DNA of 64,000 bases, from NCBI RefSeq assembly GCF_010119615.1, contig NZ_QOVG01000005.1, positions 186,001 through 250,000 on the forward strand. The letters run 5' to 3'. Position 1 is the stretch's first letter. Every line of letters begins with the position of its first letter. Origin of the DNA: Pseudoxanthomonas gei. GTDB lineage: Bacteria > Pseudomonadota > Gammaproteobacteria > Xanthomonadales > Xanthomonadaceae. The translations under genes and the position numbers were made by a program. Below the pieces are notes generated by a model. That model was not told where the DNA came from. It saw only the letters and a program-made list of their open reading frames with translations, and did no database searches. Below, one piece after another: positions 25,333-33,434 of this stretch.

Positions 25333-25361
25333 AAGGGCGGCCCAGTGCCGCCCTTTCTTTT
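25333..25361 (+). terminator. Rho-independent terminator after aceE
   Basis: AAGGGCGGC, loop CCAGT, GCCGCCCTT, then TCTTTT: a 9-bp GC-rich stem with a T tract, 28 bp after the aceE stop. Confidence 0.9.
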
Positions 25362-25448
25362 GGAGCGGACCGGTAGGAAACTCCAGCTCACAAGGCTGCG
25401 GTTGTTCAAGCATCGGTAGGAAGCCAAGCAAGAAAGGAAGGTATCTGT

Positions 25449-25850
25449 ATGGGTTATGGATCACGCACCGCATTTTTCATGCTTGTTGCAGGAGTGCTGT
25501 CGATTGGCTGCCTGCCCGCCCACAGCAAGCAGCCAGGAGTGAGTTATCCAAGACAGCTCCTTGGAATCTGGCAAGGCGGGGGCAGCACGTGCCGCTTGCC
25601 TGGCAATCTGGATAGCGATAGCAGGATGGAAATCACGCCAACCAAGCTTGTCGATTACGAGCAGTGGAACGAACCTTTGGTTGTTCTGCAAATTTCAAAG
25701 AAGCCGCAAGCATGGAAAGTTAAGTCCCGCCTGCATATCGACGAACAAGCTTATGACCAGTACGAGATCTACGTGCTCAGTGGAACCGACAAGGCAACAC
25801 TGACGGTCATAGATCAAAGTCGCTCCGCGACTTATGCTCGATGCAGGTAA
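25449..25850 (+). CDS. Small exported protein, candidate immunity protein for the adjacent effector
   Basis: This 133-residue protein has a signal peptide (about residues 1-26, hydrophobic FFMLVAGVLSIG, cut near AHS-KQ), so it should be periplasmic. A cysteine in GC at 20-21 could make it a lipoprotein, though the lipobox is poor. The mature part contains GIWQGGGSTC and ends in a Cys-Arg. I do not recognise a family. It lies 48 bp upstream of a putative type IV secretion effector and shares its lower GC. Immunity proteins for such effectors are typically small periplasmic or lipoproteins encoded next door, so an immunity role is a reasonable inference only. Confidence 0.7.
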   Translation: MGYGSRTAFFMLVAGVLSIGCLPAHSKQPGVSYPRQLLGIWQGGGSTCRLPGNLDSDSRMEITPTKLVDYEQWNEPLVVLQISKKPQAWKVKSRLHIDEQAYDQYEIYVLSGTDKATLTVIDQSRSATYARCR

Positions 25851-25898
25851 TTCACACGGAATGGAATCGTGTGTTTTCAACGAATGGAGATCGTAGAA

Positions 25899-27284
25899 AT
25901 GACGAACGAAAGAACAGGCGAAGGTGACCTTCCCCGGCTTCCCCCTTACCGTCTTACCCAGGCGGGCGCAAACATAAATATCCCGGTTCCTGATTTTGAA
26001 GGGTTGGTTACTCACCATCCCGGCGACAATCGCGGAGCGCACCTAGCAAACGGGGTGGTTGTTGGCGGGCAGGTAGACAGGTCTCAGGCGCTTGTCGGTG
26101 GGGAAGTGCAGGAAATTGAGGCCAGGACGCCAGGCAACTCGTTCGGCCTGGCGCCAGATCAAGTGCTGCTGAAGAAGGATTTCATCCTGGAAGATTCGCG
26201 CATTTCGCAGGGCCGGCCCGGAGCGCGCCACGTGGATGTGCCTTCCCCTTTGACTGGATACATCGGCTTCCGGGACGATGCGAGAGGTCGGATCGACATA
26301 CTTGATAGGGAAGGTGGCGAGGTAATTGCCAGGGTTCGCCACATGCGTCCAATCGGTGTCAGTGTCGGTGACACGGTTCAGTATGGACAGTCCCTTGGTA
26401 CGCAAAGCGATCAGGCCACTGAGCGGATCCACGTTCACATGGAGGTCGACACCCGCTACTACCAGCATTACGAAAATTACGTGGCTGACCTGGTCAGTGG
26501 TCGGCTCTCCATCGATCCGGATCGGCGCACAGCTGGCATCGAAGCCCGGCCGGTGGTGGACGACGGCGTGATCCGCATCGGCGAATCGGCAGGTATCGTG
26601 CGGACTGTGCAGCAGCGACTCAACGAAGAGGGCTTTCGTGGCGCCGACAATCGTCCGCTGCAAGTGGACGGGGTCTATCGCCTTTCCATGCAGGCGGCGG
26701 TGATCAACTACCAGCAGGCGCGGGGTCTGCCGCAGACCGGGGATATCGATCCGGTCACGCTGCAGGAGATCGCGCCGCGCATCTATCCTCCCGCCGTGAA
26801 CGACGCGCATCGCCCCAACGGCAACGACCCGCCGCTACCGCCCTACATGGACCGCTACGGATCGGTGCCATCCGCCGATCCTGGGTCGCGCACGGTTGAT
26901 GATCCCCTGGTGCCACAGGCCGAGCGCGCGGTCCGCCAGTTGGAGCAAAGCCTGGGCCGCCCCTACACCGACCAGAGCGCCTGCATGGCGGCCAGTGTGG
27001 CCTGCGTCGCCAGGGCCAACGGCCTGTCGCGGATCGACCACGTGCTGCTCAGCGAGGCACGCGGTGGGATGGGTCAGGGCGAAAGCCTGTTTGTATTGCA
27101 AGGCAATCCGGGTGATCCGGCGCATCACCGGGTGATGACCAGGACGCAGGAAGCGATCAGCACGCCGGTCGAACAGTCGATGGTGCAGCTGCAGGTGTTG
27201 AACGAGGCCCAGCGGCGGGAACCCTTGCCGCAGACGATGGATGGGCCAGTGAGAGAGCCTGGTCCACAGATGCGGATGATGTGA
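25899..27284 (+). CDS. Putative X-T4SS antibacterial effector: M23-like, peptidoglycan-binding and XVIPCD domains
   Basis: This 461-residue protein has no signal peptide. Residues about 85-190 look like an M23/LytM peptidase (ARHVDVPSPLTGYIG and the HxH motif IHVHMEV at 178-180). Residues 225-295 are a PG_binding_1 domain. Residues 335-461 match the XVIPCD, the C-terminal signal recognised by VirD4 in Xanthomonadales bacteria-killing type IV secretion (PQAERAVRQLE, GLSRIDHVLLSE, LFVLQGNPGDPAHHR, STPVEQS). It is predicted to be injected into rival cells and cut their cell wall. The first M23 metal motif is shortened (HxD), so activity is uncertain. GGAGA supports the ATG at 25899. Confidence 0.83.
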   Translation: MTNERTGEGDLPRLPPYRLTQAGANINIPVPDFEGLVTHHPGDNRGAHLANGVVVGGQVDRSQALVGGEVQEIEARTPGNSFGLAPDQVLLKKDFILEDSRISQGRPGARHVDVPSPLTGYIGFRDDARGRIDILDREGGEVIARVRHMRPIGVSVGDTVQYGQSLGTQSDQATERIHVHMEVDTRYYQHYENYVADLVSGRLSIDPDRRTAGIEARPVVDDGVIRIGESAGIVRTVQQRLNEEGFRGADNRPLQVDGVYRLSMQAAVINYQQARGLPQTGDIDPVTLQEIAPRIYPPAVNDAHRPNGNDPPLPPYMDRYGSVPSADPGSRTVDDPLVPQAERAVRQLEQSLGRPYTDQSACMAASVACVARANGLSRIDHVLLSEARGGMGQGESLFVLQGNPGDPAHHRVMTRTQEAISTPVEQSMVQLQVLNEAQRREPLPQTMDGPVREPGPQMRMM

Positions 27285-27370
27285 CGACTTCGCTGCCGTA
27301 ACGGAATACGCCGGCCGGCCGGTGGCTGCGGGCGGCGAACCCATCGCAAGGAATGCGATCCCATGCCACC

Positions 27371-27528
27371 GTAGGCCCTGTAGGTTGGGTCGAGCATAGC
27401 GACACCCATCGCTCTTCCTGTCCGAAGCGACAGAGCCTCAAGCCGATACATCTGTTTCCCAAAGCCCGTGGACGTCATGGCGTCACGCGTGATGGGTGTC
27501 GCTATGCTCGACCCATCCTACGGGCCCT
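27371..27528. repeat. Palindromic repeat, GTAGG(A/T)TGGGTCGAGC family
   Basis: TAGGTTGGGTCGAGCATAGC... at 27380-27410 is matched by its complement GATGGGTGTCGCTATGCTCGACCC... at 27491-27522, a long inverted repeat of about 30-bp arms with an 80-nt interior. A single arm of the same family lies at 36796-36831. The 85 bp to the left (27285-27370) show nothing further. Confidence 0.8.
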
Positions 27529-27543
27529 GAAGAGGTGACCGTC

Positions 27544-27756
27544 ATGCGCTACGCCATCGTCATCGAGCAAGCAGGCAACGGCTACTCCGCCTATGTGCCG
27601 GACCTGCCGGGCTGCATCGCCACGGCGGCAACCAAGGCCGAGGTGGAACACCTGATCCATGACGCCATCAAGCTGCACCTGGCGGGCTTGCGCGAAGATG
27701 GCGCCGCGGTGCCGCCGCCGTCCAGCCAGGTGCAATACATCGAGGTCGCCGCGTGA
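27544..27756 (+). CDS. HicB-family antitoxin, orphan
   Basis: This 70-residue protein has the partial RNase-H-like fold of HicB: MRYAIVIEQ, YSAYVPDLPGCIATA, then a helix AEVEHLIHDAIKLHL. HicB normally neutralises the HicA mRNA interferase. No HicA-like gene (about 60 residues) is seen on either side and the C-terminal DNA-binding extension of long HicB forms is missing. The stop codon lies directly against a displaced aceE fragment, which suggests that the partner was lost or that the gene was captured alone. Confidence 0.82.
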   Translation: MRYAIVIEQAGNGYSAYVPDLPGCIATAATKAEVEHLIHDAIKLHLAGLREDGAAVPPPSSQVQYIEVAA

Positions 27757-27757
27757 A

Positions 27758-27839
27758 GGGCCCGGCCATCGCCGCCACCGATGACGTGCGTGCCTATGCC
27801 GACCAGATCCGCGCCTTCATGCCGGGCCATTACACGGTG
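27758..27839 (+). pseudogene. aceE fragment A (internal piece of the 3' region)
   Basis: GGGCCCGGCCATCGCCGCCA... matches aceE 25028-25109 almost base for base over 82 bp, then stops at TACACGGTG followed by TGA. In aceE this encodes the stretch before LGTDGFGRSD. It begins 1 bp after the HicB stop codon. Confidence 0.88.
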
Positions 27840-27867
27840 TGACCAAGACCCTGGTGCAGAAATACAG

Positions 27868-27897
27868 AAAGGCGACGAAATCCGTCGCCTTTTATTG
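27868..27897 (+). terminator. Rho-independent terminator
   Basis: AAAGGCGACG, loop AAATC, CGTCGCCTTT, then TATTG: a 10-bp perfect stem after the HicB gene and aceE fragment A. Confidence 0.8.
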
Positions 27898-28041
27898 ATC
27901 GGATGTGGGCGATGATTTGCGACCGAAGGCCGGGTCAGCTTTACCAACCCAGCCTGCCAACCGCATGGTGGGCGTCGAGCCACCTGGGCTAAGCTTCGCG
28001 CTCGCGCCGCATCGCCGCGCCCGTCACCCACAGGACTGTCC

Positions 28042-29109
28042 ATGCCCCGTTCGCACCTGCTTTGCGCCGCCTTGCTGCTGGCGCTGCTGCCAGCCGTCGC
28101 CACTGCCCGCAGCGTGGCCGCGCCGAAGACGGTCGCGCCCGGGTGCGCTTCGCCGACGCAGAAGGTGGACGAAAAAGGCTTCGTGCAGATCGGCGGCATC
28201 GAGCAGTGGGTCACCGTCAAAGGCGACCGCTGCGGCAGCCCCGTCATCCTGTTTCTCAGCGGTGGCCCGGGCAATCCGCTCAGCCCGCTGTCCGACAGCA
28301 TGTACGGCGCCTGGGCGCGCGACTTCGTGCTGGTGCAATGGGACCAGCGCGGCGCCGGCATGACCTACGGCCGCAGCCCGCCGGCCGAGGATTCCATGCT
28401 GTCCCTCCAGCAGATGAGCGATGACGGCGCCGAGCTGGCCGCCTACCTGGCGCAGCGCTTCGGCCAGCGCAAGGTGATCCTGTGGGGCAGTTCCTGGGGC
28501 TCGATCCTGGGCGTGCACCTGGCCAAGGCGCATCCGGAACTGTTCCATGCCTACCTGGGCACTTCGCAGCTGGTCGATTTCCGCGAGAACCAGGCGGTCA
28601 GCTACCGCAAGCTGCTGGGCCTGGCGCGCGCGGCCGGCGACACGGCGGCCCTTGAGGTGCTGGACGGGGTGGGCGCGCCGCCGTGGACCGATCCGCGCAG
28701 CTTCGGCAAGGTGCGCCGGGTGATCCGCCGCTACGAAGCCAAGGTCAGCACGCCGCCGCCGGCCTCCTGGCAGCCGGCCGCCGAATACACCACGGCCAAG
28801 GCGTTGGCCGACTACGAGGCGGGCGAGGAATATTCCTTCCTCAGTTTCGTCGGCCTGCACGGCGACGGCATGGCCTCGCAGGTCGATCTGCCCAAGCTGG
28901 GCACGGAGTTCGAAATCCCCATGTTCTTCGTCGAAGGCGCGCAGGACCTGCTGGCCACGCCCGACGTGGCGCAGCGCTATTACGAAAGCCTGAAGGCGCC
29001 GCAGAAAGGCCTGGTCCTGCTTGAGCACGCCGGCCATGATCCGAACCAGGACGTCATCGATGCCGAATACAAGCTGCTGAAGGAGCGCATCCTGCCGCTG
29101 GTGCGGTGA
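28042..29109 (+). CDS. Exported alpha/beta hydrolase (proline iminopeptidase-like)
   Basis: This 355-residue protein has a signal peptide (residues 1-22, cut after ATA) and an alpha/beta hydrolase fold. The oxyanion HGGP-like motif is LSGGPGNP, the nucleophile elbow is WGSSWGS, an acid follows near FFVEGAQDLL, and the catalytic histidine is in LEHAGHDP. FVLVQWDQRGAG is typical of the S33 proline iminopeptidase family. It is predicted to act in the periplasm on N-terminal prolines or small esters. It lies between two displaced aceE fragments, so it entered or was rearranged with that DNA. Its GC content is high, like the core genes. Confidence 0.9.
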   Translation: MPRSHLLCAALLLALLPAVATARSVAAPKTVAPGCASPTQKVDEKGFVQIGGIEQWVTVKGDRCGSPVILFLSGGPGNPLSPLSDSMYGAWARDFVLVQWDQRGAGMTYGRSPPAEDSMLSLQQMSDDGAELAAYLAQRFGQRKVILWGSSWGSILGVHLAKAHPELFHAYLGTSQLVDFRENQAVSYRKLLGLARAAGDTAALEVLDGVGAPPWTDPRSFGKVRRVIRRYEAKVSTPPPASWQPAAEYTTAKALADYEAGEEYSFLSFVGLHGDGMASQVDLPKLGTEFEIPMFFVEGAQDLLATPDVAQRYYESLKAPQKGLVLLEHAGHDPNQDVIDAEYKLLKERILPLVR

Positions 29110-29182
29110 GGGAACCGGCCGCGGGATGTCGGTCCATACGGGTCGGGTGGCAGTGGCCGGCAAACCGGGCGATGATGTGGCG

Positions 29183-29344
29183 CGCGCCAACCGGCGCCGG
29201 CTCTTCGAGGTTGACCGCTACTACATCGCGCATGCGGCCGTTGCGGCGCTGGCGGCGGATGGCAAGATGACCGGGAAGGATGTGGCCAGGGCGATCAAGC
29301 AGTACAAGATCGATGTGGAGAAGGTTAATCCGGTTGGGGTTTGA
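29183..29344 (+). pseudogene. aceE fragment B (displaced 3' end, including stop)
   Basis: 162 bp align without gaps to aceE 25143-25304. The encoded tail reads ARAIKQYKIDVEKVNPVGV then TGA. Identity is highest over the last ~65 bp (GATGTGGAGAAGGTTAATCC and flanks identical) and lower before. Fragment A (27758-27839) supplies the segment just upstream in aceE; 33 bp of aceE (25110-25142) are absent between A and B. An open frame starts at 29126 but has no independent support as a gene. Confidence 0.9.
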
Positions 29345-29428
29345 GGACGTGCGTGTGAGATCGAGTTGCCAAACAATGATCTATCCCAAGCAACATCTCG
29401 CCCAAAGAAATTCGCGGAGCGACACAGA

Positions 29429-30634
29429 ATGCAAGTAACTGGCGCAGGCCCAGAAATCGAGAATGACGACGCTCAAGACGAAGCGAATGCTTTGGCAGAC
29501 GAAGAAGGACTCGAGGTAGAAGTCGATCGGAATGAAGAGATTGAGGTTCCGTTCGACCCCACTAAGATCGATATCATCGTTAAGCCTATGAGTCTGAGCG
29601 CTCTTCAAGATCGACTGGAAAACCGCGAGCTAGATCTGACGCCAGACTTTCAGCGCCAAGCAAATCTGTGGAACGCAAAGAGAAAAGCGCGGTTGATTGA
29701 GTCGGTGCTGTTGCGTATTCCTTTGCCATCTTTCTACTTCAGCGAAGATGCTGAAGGGGTTTACTCCGTCGTTGATGGCCTGCAACGGCTTTGCGCAATC
29801 TTTCACTTCCAGAATGTGGAGCTGCTTAAGAGCGCAACAGGTGCATGGCTGACTCCACTTAAGCTCGAAGGTCTTCAATATCTGAAAGAGATGGAGGGGC
29901 AGTCCTTTGCCGATATCGACAGAAAGTTTCAGCGTCGGATATCAGAGCTGGAGATCACGGCAAACATCATCCGGGCGAACACGCCACCGGCAGTGAAATT
30001 CAATGTATTTGCGCGCTTGAATCAGGGTGGAATGCCTTTAAACGCCCAAGAGATCAGGAATGCAATTTTCCCCGGCGAGTGGAGGAATCAGCTGCGTGCA
30101 CTAGCTGAAAGCAGGGATTTCTTAAAGGTCACCGAAAACAAGATAAGGACGGAGAGGCAACAGGACACTGAGCTCGTTTTACGTTTCATCGCGCTTTGGC
30201 AGCTGCGCCCTCCATTTGCTAGGCCATCCAATCAAACGCTTGATGAGTTTCTCAACCACGTAGTCCAAGAAAGCTTGTTGCGATGGACTGAGAAACAATG
30301 GTCAGAGGCTGCTTATACCTTCAAAAGATCTCTCCATGCAGCCGCAGCAGTTTTTGGAAGGCACGCATTCCGCAAGAGTTACGGGCACTACTACCGAAAG
30401 CCGATAAATCGCGGACTCTTTGAGGCACAGCTACTTGTGCTTTCTGAAATGAAGGACGCGACAGTCACCGTTCTCCAAGACCGAAAGGACCTCGTGTCCT
30501 CTGCCTTTGAGGCTGCAATGACGGAAGATTCAGATTTTACGAGAGCTCTTTCATACGCGACGGGATCCGCTGAGGCTTCAGCCGTTCGGATATCAACTTT
30601 GCGTTCGCTCCTGTTAGGTATCCTCGATGATTGA
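29429..30634 (+). CDS. DUF262-domain protein (ParB-like NTPase/nuclease fold), first gene of a three-gene defence-like operon
   Basis: This 401-residue protein has an acidic N-terminus (about 1-45). A DUF262 domain follows with LTPDFQRQANLW, RLIESVLLRIPLPSFYF and VVDGLQRLCAIFHF. The family motif is usually DGQQR; here it is DGLQR at 116-120. DUF262 proteins such as GmrS and SspE couple NTP binding or hydrolysis to recognition of modified phage DNA. The HNH-type DUF1524 nuclease partner is not present, so nuclease activity is uncertain. A TTG at 29366 is an alternative start; I prefer the ATG with GGAG 9 bp upstream. GC is clearly below that of the flanking core genes. The next gene overlaps by 8 bp. 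Confidence 0.82.
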   Translation: MQVTGAGPEIENDDAQDEANALADEEGLEVEVDRNEEIEVPFDPTKIDIIVKPMSLSALQDRLENRELDLTPDFQRQANLWNAKRKARLIESVLLRIPLPSFYFSEDAEGVYSVVDGLQRLCAIFHFQNVELLKSATGAWLTPLKLEGLQYLKEMEGQSFADIDRKFQRRISELEITANIIRANTPPAVKFNVFARLNQGGMPLNAQEIRNAIFPGEWRNQLRALAESRDFLKVTENKIRTERQQDTELVLRFIALWQLRPPFARPSNQTLDEFLNHVVQESLLRWTEKQWSEAAYTFKRSLHAAAAVFGRHAFRKSYGHYYRKPINRGLFEAQLLVLSEMKDATVTVLQDRKDLVSSAFEAAMTEDSDFTRALSYATGSAEASAVRISTLRSLLLGILDD

Positions 30635-31760
30635 GAAAATAGAGTTAAGCAACTTCAAGTCAGCTAGATGCGTATCAATAAGGATCGCAGCTTTAACTGT
30701 CCTTGCAGGGCTGAATGGATCGGGAAAGAGCACGACTCTGCAGGCGCTTGCTTTGCTAAAGCAGAGTCTTGATTTATCTAAAGAAGGCGATGTGCTCGCA
30801 CTCAGAGGGCCGCTTGTAAACATGGGCCGGGTTGAAGATGTCCTTTTCGAGGGCGCGCAAGACGACACCCTTAAGATCGGTGTCGTCACATCGGAGGGAG
30901 CTTTCTCTCTCGCGGGGGCGGCAACCGCACGATCGGACACTCTCACCACAGTCAAGACTGGTGATATTGCCGCAACTTCTGGGATGTTTTCTGGCTTTCA
31001 GTTTATCCAAGCGGATCGATTGACCCCAGCTACTCAGTACGCGCAGGCGAGCACTCCCGAGCGTGCAGCGGGATGGCTTGGAGTAAGAGGAGAGTATACG
31101 GTCGACTTTCTTGAGCAGAACGCAGATACAAAAGTATCGCCAAGACGTTTTTGCCCAAAAAATCGGGGAGATCTTCCCGAGGCGTTGTATGAGCAGGTAG
31201 CCCCCACAGACTCTCTACTTGATCAAACTGCCGGTTGGATGCAGCAGCTCAGTCCAGGTGTTCGATTGAGGCCTGCAGTTGTGGAGCTAGCTGATGCCAC
31301 ATCGCTTCGTTTTGAATATACAGGAACCGGCGTTGACTCCGGAAGTCGTCAACATCGGCCTGGTAACGTGGGCTTTGGGTTGACCTACTGCCTTCCAATC
31401 GTCGTTGCGTGCTTGGCAGCACCTCCGGGGAGCCTGTTGCTACTTGAGAACCCGGAGGCGCACTTACATCCCAGAGGGCAGTTTGCGCTAGGCCTGTTGC
31501 TTGCTTCTTGTGCTTCTGACGAAGTCCAAATACTTGTTGAGACGCACAGCGACCATGTTCTTAATGGGATTCGAGTTGCGGCGAAGAGCAGTGTGATCGA
31601 CCCTGAGAACGTGGTGGTGCACTTCTTTCGGCGGGATATCGAGTCCGGCGAGTCGACGGTGTTCTCTCCTGAGTTGCTGGACAATGGCCGTTTTAGCGAA
31701 TGGCCGGAAGGATTCTTCGATGAGTGGAGCAAGGCGCTCGAAGAGCTACTGGAAGATTGA
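30627..31760 (+). CDS. AAA ATPase, OLD/SMC-like (DUF3696 type)
   Basis: This 377-residue ABC/SMC-class ATPase has Walker A GLNGSGKST at 28-36. The signature-like region is GNVGFGLTYCLPIV, Walker B is LLLENPEAHLHP, and the switch motif is VETHSDHVLNGIR. The C-terminal segment (FSPELLDNGRFSEWPEGFFD) matches the DUF3696 tail. There is no TOPRIM nuclease domain, unlike OLD proteins. Such ATPases act as sensors or motors in many anti-phage systems. The start overlaps the DUF262 gene and the stop abuts the next ATG with no gap, so the three genes are one translational unit. Confidence 0.88.
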   Translation: MIEKIELSNFKSARCVSIRIAALTVLAGLNGSGKSTTLQALALLKQSLDLSKEGDVLALRGPLVNMGRVEDVLFEGAQDDTLKIGVVTSEGAFSLAGAATARSDTLTTVKTGDIAATSGMFSGFQFIQADRLTPATQYAQASTPERAAGWLGVRGEYTVDFLEQNADTKVSPRRFCPKNRGDLPEALYEQVAPTDSLLDQTAGWMQQLSPGVRLRPAVVELADATSLRFEYTGTGVDSGSRQHRPGNVGFGLTYCLPIVVACLAAPPGSLLLLENPEAHLHPRGQFALGLLLASCASDEVQILVETHSDHVLNGIRVAAKSSVIDPENVVVHFFRRDIESGESTVFSPELLDNGRFSEWPEGFFDEWSKALEELLED

Positions 31761-32708
31761 ATGATGCCAGCGCCGGTATTATTCCTAGAGCAACACTCAG
31801 GGTACGAGGATGAGGTTGAGCATGCAGAAGCCCTCTTGGCGGCTAGACAGCTCATTAAGACCGTCCGTTTAGCGAGAAAGGCTAACCGACAGCTCGCCTT
31901 GAATGTGGCCGTACCGCTTCGAGATTGCCAAGTTTCCGTCAATTGGACTATCTCCCGTGTCTTGCACGGCCAGAGATACAGTGAAGAGTGGGACTACCTG
32001 CGACTGATAGCAGATAGGTCTCCCTTGTCGGCAGGTTTCGAGGCAGCACTGCGTGAGTCGGTTGATCGAGATGCTCGCACCCGCAGTGGAGCTTCTTCGT
32101 TAGCCCTAACTTATGCATGGGTGCTTCAAACCGGGACGGCGAGTTTCAATGGCCATCCAGACTGGCGCGACTCGTGGGTATCTGCAAGTTGTGAAGTCAT
32201 GAGCGAGGATGGGGAGATAAACAGTAGCCGACAGGCTTTGAGGAACTTCAGCGCCGCTGATCATGTTGGCGAGCACGGGGAATGGCTTACTAATCTGGGG
32301 GTGGATGGAACCCCAAGCGGTCAAGTGCTCTGGCAGGAACGAGCGGATCGATTTCCGGGAATTAGATTCTTGCCACGTGTTCGAAAAGATATTCTGGATC
32401 TGTCTACTAGCGGAGCGCCATACAAAATGCTGGTAGACAGACTAAAAGAGCTCAGCGCCGACGTTATAAGGTGGAGAGAACTCGGCATCCTAGAGATGTC
32501 TGGCAAAACCGCGCGGGGAGAGCATGAGCAACGCAAGAAGTTCTGCTATGTGGAGGATGTCGAAGTCGGAGAGACACGGTGCTTTGATGCGCACGCATAC
32601 TTTACAGGTGGGATACCTGGGCGCATCCACTTCTTCGTCGATACGGATCGGTACGAGCTCGTTGTAGCTTACGCAGGCTTCAAAATCGATCGCCATATAG
32701 GCGGCTAA
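31761..32708 (+). CDS. Unknown protein, third gene of the DUF262/AAA operon (candidate effector)
   Basis: This 315-residue protein has no family I can name. It starts directly at the stop of the ATPase gene and shares its low GC. The C-terminal 50 residues (CFDAHAYFTGGIPGRIHFF, then YELVVAYAGFKIDRHI) resemble the closing strands of RelE/ParE-like folds seen at the end of several defence-island proteins (pattern: RI.F....l.v..iG.H). That suggests a toxin or RNA-binding effector, but it is only a shape resemblance. Residues 1-200 show conserved-looking charged helices and no membrane segment. Confidence 0.7.
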   Translation: MMPAPVLFLEQHSGYEDEVEHAEALLAARQLIKTVRLARKANRQLALNVAVPLRDCQVSVNWTISRVLHGQRYSEEWDYLRLIADRSPLSAGFEAALRESVDRDARTRSGASSLALTYAWVLQTGTASFNGHPDWRDSWVSASCEVMSEDGEINSSRQALRNFSAADHVGEHGEWLTNLGVDGTPSGQVLWQERADRFPGIRFLPRVRKDILDLSTSGAPYKMLVDRLKELSADVIRWRELGILEMSGKTARGEHEQRKKFCYVEDVEVGETRCFDAHAYFTGGIPGRIHFFVDTDRYELVVAYAGFKIDRHIGG

Positions 32709-32732
32709 GGCAGCTGTGTCGCCTACTGAGGC

Positions 32733-32850
32733 CCCGTAGGATGGGTTGAGCGCAGTGCCGTAGGCTGGGTTAGCTCCACGAGCCCAGCGCCTTTGACTTG
32801 ATCCGATGCCGGGTTAATGACGCCAACCCAGCCTACGGTCCTAAGCTTGC
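32733..32850. repeat. Inverted repeat of GTAGG(A/C)TGGGTT type between two defence cassettes
   Basis: GCCGTAGGCTGGGTTAGC at about 32757 is mirrored by CAACCCAGCCTACGG at 32833-32847. It is preceded by GGCCCCGTAGGATGGGTTGAGC, which matches the element at 36796. No gene or clear promoter lies in the 240-bp gap (32709-32948). Confidence 0.65.
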
Positions 32851-32948
32851 TTGGAGCCTAGGTAAGAGAATATAGGTTCAAAAGGATGCACGTTTCGCCG
32901 AATAAGAACCGAACGTGGGGAACGACGTTCATAGCCAATCCGACTTCC

Positions 32949-33425
32949 TTAGTCTCTCAGCGCCGGCGCACTACTTGGATCAACGTCTATACAGTGGCTG
33001 TGGTCTTCTATGACGAGAAAGCTGTCAAAACCGTCACGGATGCCCTCAAACTCCGCAACGAAGTCCTGAATGTGAGCAGGCCACCTATCTTCAGCCCGGC
33101 TATGAGGGCCGGAGCGGACACGATAAAGATGTCCTGTGATGAAAGGGCCTTTGGACTCAAATAGTCTGCGTGGCACCCAAGGGCCAAAATCTGTAGGTAA
33201 TCCAGGGATGTTTCCGCTCCTTGCTTCAACAAGGTGACCGGCGGGAAAAATGGCCGGATTCTTGATGTAAGGATCCAGACAGTAAACAGGTACTCCCCAT
33301 TGGTTTTTCTTTATTTGAATGAGCACTTTGGCACGCCAGCTTTCACCATCAACGATTACATCCGGAAATGTATCCAAGATTTCTTGGCGTGCTTTCCAGC
33401 CATCAGTGTCCGTGTACTTGCTCAT
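32949..33425 (-). CDS. Hypothetical protein trailing the restriction-modification operon
   Basis: This 158-residue protein starts 9 bp after the restriction endonuclease gene on the same strand, so it is probably translationally coupled to it. I do not recognise a family. It is rich in Trp/Pro/Asp, has PGLPTDFGPWVPRRLF in the middle and no membrane segment. Its position suggests an accessory or controller role in the restriction system, but nothing in the sequence resembles a C-protein helix-turn-helix. The opposite-strand frame over this region has no support. Confidence 0.6.
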   Translation of the reverse strand: MSKYTDTDGWKARQEILDTFPDVIVDGESWRAKVLIQIKKNQWGVPVYCLDPYIKNPAIFPAGHLVEARSGNIPGLPTDFGPWVPRRLFESKGPFITGHLYRVRSGPHSRAEDRWPAHIQDFVAEFEGIRDGFDSFLVIEDHSHCIDVDPSSAPALRD

Positions 33426-33434
33426 GAGGCATAA

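Noticed and set aside
29126-29344. Small independent protein of 72 residues
   Set aside because: All but the first ~20 codons are a displaced aceE 3' end, so it is a remnant and not a gene.
32886-33164. 92-codon plus-strand open frame
   Set aside because: It overlaps the better-supported minus-strand gene coupled to the restriction operon and has no motif.
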